Positions 58,151-64,000 of a stretch of DNA of 64,000 nucleotides are shown one piece after another. The notes below the pieces were generated by a model. That model ran no database searches. It saw only the letters and a list, made by a program, of their open reading frames with translations, and was not told the origin of the DNA. How positions within the stretch are numbered: the first letter of the stretch is position 1; each line of letters starts with the position of its first letter. Source of the stretch: Deltaproteobacteria bacterium (GTDB lineage Bacteria > Desulfobacterota > DSM-4660 > Desulfatiglandales > HGW-15); assembly GCA_020060215.1 (NCBI GenBank), contig JAGVAP010000079.1, forward strand, positions 1-64,000, given 5' to 3'. Made by a program: the position numbers and the translations under genes.

Positions 58151-58666
58151 ATGCGAGGAGTTCCGATCATAGAAGGCCGCTACTCCAATATCCTGGACAT
58201 GTATCCGATCGAATGCAGGGAGTTCAACAGGATCCACCCTTTCTATGAAGAGCTCAAGAAAGGGAGATTCACCACCACCCAATGCGCGGCATGTGGGAGT
58301 GTGGCGTACCCGCCCCGTGTCATCTGCCCGAAGTGTTACTCGGAGGATCTTCAGTGGATTGACCTGCCCAAGAAGGGGAACGTTCTAACGGTGGCCGAGA
58401 AGTGGGGCGGTCTCCCCATTTGCTTCGAACCGCCCCTGGTCAATGCATGGATGGCCTTTCCCGAGGGGAGTCCCTTGAAACGCATGTACAGCCGTGTCGT
58501 GAACTGCAAGAAGGGGGAGGTTAAGGAAGGGGATGAGTTGCAGCTGGTCGTCTTCGACGTGCCCAGCCATCCCATGGACAAAGGCCGGGACAATGTGATG
58601 GTGGAGAGGGTGTTCTTTGCCTTCGAGCCGGTTAGGCAGCCCCCCCGTCACCAGGATGACGGGTGA
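58151..58666 (+). CDS. OB-fold zinc-ribbon thiolase partner (DUF35, BbsA-like)
   Basis: This 171-aa protein has a zinc ribbon CAACGSVAYPPRVICPKC followed by an OB-fold (KKGNVLTVAEKW, then VVNCKKGEVKEGDELQLVVF). DUF35 proteins bind to BbsB-type thiolases and take part in substrate handling. Pairing with the thiolase gene supports this. The last residues (RQPPRHQDDG) overlap a CCCGTCA/TGACGGG hairpin at 58644-58663, which could slow transcription at the operon end. Confidence 0.85.
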   Translation: MRGVPIIEGRYSNILDMYPIECREFNRIHPFYEELKKGRFTTTQCAACGSVAYPPRVICPKCYSEDLQWIDLPKKGNVLTVAEKWGGLPICFEPPLVNAWMAFPEGSPLKRMYSRVVNCKKGEVKEGDELQLVVFDVPSHPMDKGRDNVMVERVFFAFEPVRQPPRHQDDG

Positions 58667-58736
58667 AATCCAATGGCGCAAGCCTCCGAAGGCCCTTCCC
58701 TCGGTGGTGGGGTCTTCCGAGCGGCCCGTCGAGGGG

Positions 58737-59648
58737 CTACGCCTGTCCGTGCACTCTCCTGGGCAGGAGAGGAGCATACAACCCGCTCCCGAGCAGGTTG
58801 TAGCGCATCGTCATGTCCCCTGCCGCGACGCACCCGAACCGCAGGAAGAGGACTCCGGCGCTCGCGCTCTCCACACCGCCCGCCCAGGTGAAAAGGGTGA
58901 TGATGAGCGGGATGACGACCCCCAGCCCCACCACCCCCAGGTAAAAGGCCAGGGAGGCTTCTCCCGCCGTCATCCTTCGAAGGGAGGCCTTGGCCGCGTC
59001 CGAGGAATGGGCCGCCCCCCAGAGCTGCATGCCCAGGAGCGCGATGTAGGCTAGCAGGGACCATCTGGCCCAGAGTTCCACTCCCTGAAGGTGCATTGAA
59101 CCGGACATCATCATCACGAGCACGGCCTGGCTGCCCACGGACAGGCCGGAGGCAACCGACAACGGCACCATCACGGAAGAGTTCCAGAATGGAAGCGCCC
59201 TGACCACGCTCATCATCATGAACCCATGGGTGATCAGCAGGATGCAAATGACCCCCATGAACACTTTCAGGACCGTGCTTTCACCGGTCCAAGGCACAGA
59301 CTGAAAGACCACCGGAAGAACGTGAAAGAATCCGACCACCCCATAGGCGAGAATGCCCCACAAACCCCTGGACAATTCCGAAGTGAGGGGACGCAGCAGG
59401 ATACGCCAGCTCCGCATCGGTTTTCCAAGGTAGGAGAGATGAACCAGCCCCCCCGGGACCAGGGTAATCAGCCAGCCGACCACCCATCCGAGCCGGAAGT
59501 CCGTGAACAGGGAGACGAAATAGACCCCCGCGCCGACTTCCGTCAGGAAAAAGGCGAGCCAAAGGAGTACTCCTTCTCCCTTGATCCACGCCTCTTCCGG
59601 GGTATATTTGACCATCCATTCGAAAGGCATCAAGCCTGACCTTCTCAT
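58737..59648 (-). CDS. NrfD/PsrC-like membrane subunit
   Basis: The 303-aa protein begins MRRSGLMPFEWMVKYTPEEA and has about eight hydrophobic spans (for example LLWLAFFLTEVGAGVYFVSL and GWLITLVPGGLVHLSYLG). NrfD/PsrC proteins exchange electrons with the quinone pool in complexes with a Fe-S and a molybdopterin subunit, as encoded directly upstream (59730-63021). Start ATG 59648 has GGGAGG. It is the last of the three genes read leftwards, an order common in such complexes. Confidence 0.85.
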   Translation of the reverse strand: MRRSGLMPFEWMVKYTPEEAWIKGEGVLLWLAFFLTEVGAGVYFVSLFTDFRLGWVVGWLITLVPGGLVHLSYLGKPMRSWRILLRPLTSELSRGLWGILAYGVVGFFHVLPVVFQSVPWTGESTVLKVFMGVICILLITHGFMMMSVVRALPFWNSSVMVPLSVASGLSVGSQAVLVMMMSGSMHLQGVELWARWSLLAYIALLGMQLWGAAHSSDAAKASLRRMTAGEASLAFYLGVVGLGVVIPLIITLFTWAGGVESASAGVLFLRFGCVAAGDMTMRYNLLGSGLYAPLLPRRVHGQA

Positions 59649-59729
59649 CTCCACAGACCTCCCTTCTTGTGCGGATGCTCCACATCTTGAAGCACATCCT
59701 CCGGAAGAGCCGAAGTGCACCCGCGTCCA

Positions 59730-62342
59730 CTAGGCCTTGTAGACCTTTAATGCCACGGATGTCTCGATGTTTCCCGTCACCGGATCGTAATGGCGCAGGT
59801 AGCTGGGCAACAGCTTGCAGAAGTTGCTGCCCCTGCCTTTCGCAATAGGGCGCCCGTCGGCCCAAAGCCCCCCCTGCCCCGCCACACCCAGCGTCTTGGG
59901 GTGCTGGCCCTGCATGCACTTCAGAACTCCCTTTTCCTTTGCACCGTAACGATTCTCCATCCAGATCGCATCTCCGTCCCTCAGCCCCTTCCGGGCAGCC
60001 ACATCCGTGTTCATCGTGACCGTGAACGTATACGGGCACAACTCGCTGGCCCGGCGGATGAGAGGGTTCTGATAGGTCGAACTGTTGGTGTGCAGGGCGT
60101 CTCGGTAGGAAAAGCCGAGGATGTCGTACTCCTCGTCCAGTTCATTGTAGCTGACCGGATAGAACCATGAGGCCAGAGGGGTGTACTGCTCCCACTCCAG
60201 TTGGATCTTCTTTTCCCTGCAGATGCTCTCCACCACTTCCCTCGCTTCAATGAGGAATTCCATGTACACGGGGACCCTGGTATTGAGGTGCCACCGCCAG
60301 TAGACATCTTCGATGGGCTTGTGCCAGGTCGCGTAGCCCTGTTCCGTTATTTTGTCCGCATCCTTCCCATATACCCATTTCAGCACCCGTTCGCCGATCT
60401 GCGCCCAGCTCAGCTTTTCACCGGGTTTCATCTTGAGCGCCTCATCTTCGATGCTGTAATAGCCGTTCAGCATCTGATGATATTTGTCCCTCAGACCCAA
60501 GCGGTCGACCACGTCCAGAACCACGTCCATGAAGAACCTGCACTCCCCCACTGGCTGAGCGACGGACTTCTGCATGTGGACATACCAGTCCTCGTAGGAA
60601 GGGCTTTGGCTGAAGAAGTAGGCGTCTATTTCACTGCTCCAGCAGTCCTTCTCCAGGTAACTCACGTCCGGAAGGACGATGTCCGCAACCGCCTGATCAG
60701 TTTCATTGACCCAAATGTCACAAAGGACCACAAAAACATCCTTGAACAGCTCAAGGGGTGATGTCCAGTCGCAGTTGCCGATGATGAAGTTGACGGCCAC
60801 GCCGAACATCATCTCCGGCCTTGCATCCATCCCCAGCTTCCTCCAAATCTCTTCGCGTTCTTTCACATAGGGGATGTGAGAGATCGTTGCATGTGGCCAG
60901 AACTCTATACAGCCGGCGTTCCTGCACGGCAGTTCGGGTTTGTGTGGGGGCCACGGCACGTGCGAGTAGAAGACGCCCGGCACGATCACCCCATCCATTC
61001 CTGTCCTGGGGATTCGCTCGTAATGGCCTCCGGGATACTTCTTTCGGATGGCGGGCCACCCGAGGGTGCCGCCCGGGACATCCTCCGCTCCGACCAGTTC
61101 GGAAAGAAGATCCACGGACGCTGCCTGATGGATGCCGTTGGAATGTCCCTGCGAGCCCCGGAAGAGAACCGCCGCCACCGGTCTGTAGGGGAAGGACTTC
61201 CCCTCGATGGTGATGGTGCTTCCGATATGAGCGTTTTGAACCCACTCCGTCGCAACTCGGCGGATCGTATCGACCGGAACCGAGCTCACGTTGGATGCCC
61301 ATTGAAGATCATACTTTTGGAGATGCTCTCTGAGCGACATGAAAGCAGGCCTGCACGGGACCCCATTGACCTCGAAGGCTCCATCGAGTGCGTAGTCCCC
61401 ATACTCCGCCACCGGTGCGTCAAACAGTTTGGGGTTCCGTTCTCTGGTGTCATAGATGAAAGGTTTGCCGGATTCAGGATCCCGAACATATTTCCCATTC
61501 TCTCCGATCAGGTAAGGGAGGTTCGTCTTGGCCTTGAGGTAGATCTCATCATAGGTCTTCAGTTCGTTGACGATGTAGTTACACATAGCCAGTGCTACCG
61601 CAGAGTCCGTACCCGGCAAAATGGGGATCCACTCAGTCGCTTTCCCTCCTGCAAAATTGCACATCGGATCAAAGACAACCTCCTTGAGCCCTCCTCTCTC
61701 CACCCCCTGTGCCCTCAACCGGGCGTTGGTCATCGCGGAGTGGCCCGACCCTGTGCCTTTGCTCGAGCCGAACTTGATCACGTATTTACAGTAACGCCAA
61801 TCCGGCGCAATGGACCAGGCGCCATGGATCAACCCGCCCATCATGTGAGCGGCGTTTCCGCAGTGGAGGCTCCCTCCGCCCACCACGAAGTTGCCGTTTC
61901 CCTTCTGTCCAAAAAGCGCTCCGAGCATATAGATGTGGTTGTGAGGACCGTCGCTGCCCCGGTTGGTCTGGTTGGCGATCAGGATCTTGTTGGGATTGTC
62001 TTCCAGGATCTTCTTCATCCTTTCGGCGATCTCGGTCAAGGCCTCTTCCCAGGATATCTCCTTCCACCTCGGATCGACGCCGATTCCCTTCTCGGGGTTG
62101 GTCCTCCTGAGCGGCTTCTTGATCCGGCTGGGGTCGTGGTAGTACATGATACTGGCCGCGCCCTTCCCGCATATCCCCCCGTCCGCACCTCCCATGGTGC
62201 TCCCGGGGATCCCCTCCATCTGCACCGGGATCCCGTTGATCCTGCGTACCCTCACCCCGCATCCGCAGTAACAAGCCCCGCACGCGGTATTGACCCAGAT
62301 GTCCTCCCAAATCTTTGTTCCTGCCATTGCACGCTCAGCCAT
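59730..62342 (-). CDS. Molybdopterin oxidoreductase catalytic subunit, no Tat signal seen
   Basis: The 870-aa protein is a DMSO-reductase-family subunit: an N-terminal [4Fe-4S] site CGACYCGCGVRV...GGICGKG, molybdopterin motifs GGGSLHCGNAAHM (Cys that may ligate Mo/W) and LPGTDSAVALAMCNYIVNEL, and a C-terminal TVTMNTDVAARKGLRDGDAI domain. No twin-arginine or other signal peptide is visible (MAERAMAGTKIWEDIW), so it is probably cytoplasmic. Many relatives are periplasmic. The substrate is unknown; formate, thiosulfate/polysulfide or an aromatic compound are possible. Confidence 0.85.
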   Translation of the reverse strand: MAERAMAGTKIWEDIWVNTACGACYCGCGVRVRRINGIPVQMEGIPGSTMGGADGGICGKGAASIMYYHDPSRIKKPLRRTNPEKGIGVDPRWKEISWEEALTEIAERMKKILEDNPNKILIANQTNRGSDGPHNHIYMLGALFGQKGNGNFVVGGGSLHCGNAAHMMGGLIHGAWSIAPDWRYCKYVIKFGSSKGTGSGHSAMTNARLRAQGVERGGLKEVVFDPMCNFAGGKATEWIPILPGTDSAVALAMCNYIVNELKTYDEIYLKAKTNLPYLIGENGKYVRDPESGKPFIYDTRERNPKLFDAPVAEYGDYALDGAFEVNGVPCRPAFMSLREHLQKYDLQWASNVSSVPVDTIRRVATEWVQNAHIGSTITIEGKSFPYRPVAAVLFRGSQGHSNGIHQAASVDLLSELVGAEDVPGGTLGWPAIRKKYPGGHYERIPRTGMDGVIVPGVFYSHVPWPPHKPELPCRNAGCIEFWPHATISHIPYVKEREEIWRKLGMDARPEMMFGVAVNFIIGNCDWTSPLELFKDVFVVLCDIWVNETDQAVADIVLPDVSYLEKDCWSSEIDAYFFSQSPSYEDWYVHMQKSVAQPVGECRFFMDVVLDVVDRLGLRDKYHQMLNGYYSIEDEALKMKPGEKLSWAQIGERVLKWVYGKDADKITEQGYATWHKPIEDVYWRWHLNTRVPVYMEFLIEAREVVESICREKKIQLEWEQYTPLASWFYPVSYNELDEEYDILGFSYRDALHTNSSTYQNPLIRRASELCPYTFTVTMNTDVAARKGLRDGDAIWMENRYGAKEKGVLKCMQGQHPKTLGVAGQGGLWADGRPIAKGRGSNFCKLLPSYLRHYDPVTGNIETSVALKVYKA

Positions 62343-62370
62343 TCCGGAATCCTCCTGTTCCCAGGTTCCG

Positions 62371-63021
62371 CTAATCCAGGTAGTAGACGGAAGGTTCAGT
62401 GCCGAATTCAGGGTGAATGGGATATCCGCCCCGCTCCTTGATCAACTCGGACGCCCTTCCGGCAGGGTCGTCGAGATCGCCGAAGATTCTTGCATTGACC
62501 GGGCATATATTCACGCAGGCAGGAGTGGCATCCCTGTCCTCCCCGGGCTTAAGCCCCCCTGCCATCCCCCTGTCGATCCTTTCCGCGCAGAAATTGCACT
62601 TGGTCATCGTCCCTTTCTGGAGAGGGTGTATCTGCCTCCCCAATTGCTCGAATTTCGTCAGCCCCTGCCCCGGATAATACTCGGCCCTGTCATCCCGGTA
62701 AGGAGTTCTCTGCTGGTATGGACAGGCGACCATACAGTACCTGCAGCCGATGCATTTGTCGTAGTCGATCACGACGATGCCGTCCTCCCTTTTGGACGTG
62801 GCGCCGGCAGGGCAGACATCCACACAAGCCGCGTCCTTGCAGTGGTTGCACAGGACAGGGTACATCTCCTTCTTCACCGTCGGATACCTCCCCGACTCTC
62901 CGATCAACACCCTGTTCCACAGAATGCCCGCAGGCAGGAAGTGTTCCTGTATACAGGCGACGTTGCAGGCCCAGCACCCGATGCACTTCTTCGTGTCAAT
63001 GACCATTCCCCACCGCGACAT
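62371..63021 (-). CDS. Four-cluster Fe-S subunit (PsrB/DmsB-like)
   Basis: The 216-aa protein has four [4Fe-4S] cysteine sets: CIGCWACNVACIQEH, CNHCKDAACVDVCPAGA, CIGCRYCMVACPYQQ and CNFCAERI...CVNICP. It links the molybdopterin subunit to the membrane subunit. The ATG at 63021 (MSRWGMVIDTKK) follows GGGGAGG; an in-frame ATG at 63072 is less likely. It has no Tat signal. Confidence 0.88.
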   Translation of the reverse strand: MSRWGMVIDTKKCIGCWACNVACIQEHFLPAGILWNRVLIGESGRYPTVKKEMYPVLCNHCKDAACVDVCPAGATSKREDGIVVIDYDKCIGCRYCMVACPYQQRTPYRDDRAEYYPGQGLTKFEQLGRQIHPLQKGTMTKCNFCAERIDRGMAGGLKPGEDRDATPACVNICPVNARIFGDLDDPAGRASELIKERGGYPIHPEFGTEPSVYYLD

Positions 63022-63187
63022 AAGGACCTCCCCTCTTCCTTTGGTGCCGGCCTTTTGAGGTGATGGCCGCACCGCTCCTCCGGTTGGCTGAAGCGAACCG
63101 ATCCATCATTCTGCCACCCAGACACCAAGTCACCAAGAACAGGGATTGATCTTCCTTGTTTCTCGATGGCTGATTTTCGAAGAAGGC

Positions 63188-64000
63188 TCAGTCTCCCTTC
63201 GGAGAACCCTCCAGGGGCATACTTGCGGACATTTCACGGATGAGCCGATATCGCTCGTTCACCTCACGCTCCAGCCGCTCCGCCTCGCTCTCGGTGAGAT
63301 GCCTGAACTTGGATATCCTGCCGAGATACTCCTTCAGGGGCCTGGGCCTTTTCACCTCGTGGGTGATCCTGAATCTCCCTCTTTCCGCCTCCCACAGCGG
63401 ATAGTAGTTGCTCCGCACCGCCATCCGACAGAGGTCGATCGACTCATCTGCAGGGAAGCCCCACCCTGTCGGACACGGGCTGAATACGTGAAGAAAAACG
63501 AATCCGCTGCGCTGCTTTTCCTTGGCCTTCAGGAGCTTCCCGGCGAGGTCCTCCAGGTGGCTCAGAGTGGCCGTGGCCGTATAGGCACCCTTGTGCATGG
63601 CCACGATCAAAGGCAAGTTCTTGCCCCGGGTCGTCTTTCCCCTTCTTGCGGTCCCTACCGGCGTGGTACTGGTCCGGGCTCCGATCGGGGTCGTGCTGCT
63701 CCGCTGGACGCCCGTATTCATATACCCTTCATTGTCGTAGCAGATGTAGATGATGTGCTCGTCCCGCTCGGCCGCGCCCGAGAGGGGCTGAAACCCCACA
63801 TCGGCCGCGCACCCGTCGCCCGTGAAGCAGACGATCGTGCCGTCGATTCCCATCCTCCGGTAGTAGCGGCTGATGCCGGTTGCGCTGGAGGCGACGCCGG
63901 TCATCACACAGCCGTAATAAGGCAGTCTGTGCCATGACCCCAGGTTATGGCCGTAGAGCACAACCGCGGAGCAGGAAGGCGTGCCCACGATCACCACGTC
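63188..64000 (-). CDS. 2-oxoacid:ferredoxin oxidoreductase beta subunit (PorB-like), 5' end outside window
   Basis: The incomplete frame runs off the right edge. It shows the TPP-binding CFTGDGCAADVGFQPLSGAA and YICYDNEGYMNTGVQRSSTT, typical of pyruvate- or related 2-oxoacid:ferredoxin oxidoreductase beta subunits. It makes acyl-CoA plus reduced ferredoxin from a 2-oxoacid. PadI-like phenylglyoxylate enzymes share these motifs, so the 2-oxoacid is not fixed by the sequence alone. Other subunits should lie beyond the window. Confidence 0.85.
   Translation of the reverse strand, partial: DVVIVGTPSCSAVVLYGHNLGSWHRLPYYGCVMTGVASSATGISRYYRRMGIDGTIVCFTGDGCAADVGFQPLSGAAERDEHIIYICYDNEGYMNTGVQRSSTTPIGARTSTTPVGTARRGKTTRGKNLPLIVAMHKGAYTATATLSHLEDLAGKLLKAKEKQRSGFVFLHVFSPCPTGWGFPADESIDLCRMAVRSNYYPLWEAERGRFRITHEVKRPRPLKEYLGRISKFRHLTESEAERLEREVNERYRLIREMSASMPLEGSPKGD

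Noticed and set aside
60876..62441. 521-codon plus-strand open frame over the molybdopterin gene
   Set aside because: No recognisable protein pattern, and the opposite strand is a full-length oxidoreductase.

Overview
The window looks like a chromosome segment of a strict anaerobe of the Desulfobacterota (deltaproteobacterial) type. This is inferred from the host genes: benzoyl-CoA-reductase-type ATPases, a 2-oxoacid:ferredoxin oxidoreductase subunit, a NuoG/GltD-like iron-sulfur flavoprotein and a cytoplasmic-type molybdopterin oxidoreductase. The abundant short dispersed repeats fit the same picture. No rRNA gene is present, so the taxonomy is only an inference.

Region 1 (1-6757, minus strand, visibly lower GC). 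A run of genes is read leftwards: a Cas4/RecB-like nuclease fused to an SF1 (Upf1-like) helicase, a DNA methyltransferase, a 61-aa protein with a paralogue inside the prophage, a 39-aa membrane peptide, a zinc-ribbon/SH3 membrane protein and a frameshifted unknown gene that leaves the window. These genes lie directly downstream of, and in the same direction as, the prophage repressor, so they may be lysogeny-expressed cargo of the phage.

Region 2 (6820 to about 39.1 kb) is a transposable (Mu/B3-like) prophage with a siphovirus-type virion. Its order is: repressor remnant (minus), transposase remnant, MuB-like ATPase, GemA, small early genes, a low-GC cargo set (11526-12799), terminator, lysis genes, terminase, portal, minor head protein, protease-scaffold-capsid fusion, head completion, tail tube, tape measure, tail tip, fibres and a D12-class adenine methylase. 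A deletion-like junction near 7.25-7.32 kb removed the DNA-binding half of the repressor and the front of the transposase. The minor head protein continues across an in-frame UGA into a kinase-like and an ADP-ribosyltransferase domain, which together resemble an injected effector. Several single-base homopolymer frameshifts mean that either the prophage is decaying or the assembly carries indel errors.

Region 3 (39190-44637) is host: tRNA-Pro(GGG) with its terminator, an adenylate/guanylate cyclase, a metallo-beta-lactamase-fold protein and a membrane chemoreceptor-like protein.

Region 4 (44972-63187 and beyond) is a catabolic island. A TetR regulator sits between a leftward operon and a rightward operon. 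The leftward operon encodes an acyl-CoA dehydrogenase, a class III CoA transferase, a 3-hydroxyacyl-CoA dehydrogenase, two enoyl-CoA hydratases, two BCR-type ATPases, a second acyl-CoA dehydrogenase, a ferredoxin and a large Fe-S flavoprotein. The rightward operon encodes a thiolase and its OB-fold partner. Three near-identical operator palindromes link all of them to the regulator. Together they look like CoA-dependent beta-oxidation of an aromatic or branched/dicarboxylic acid, with dedicated electron carriers. Downstream, in the minus direction, follow a molybdopterin oxidoreductase complex (catalytic, Fe-S and NrfD-like subunits) and the beta subunit of a pyruvate-type oxidoreductase, cut by the window end.
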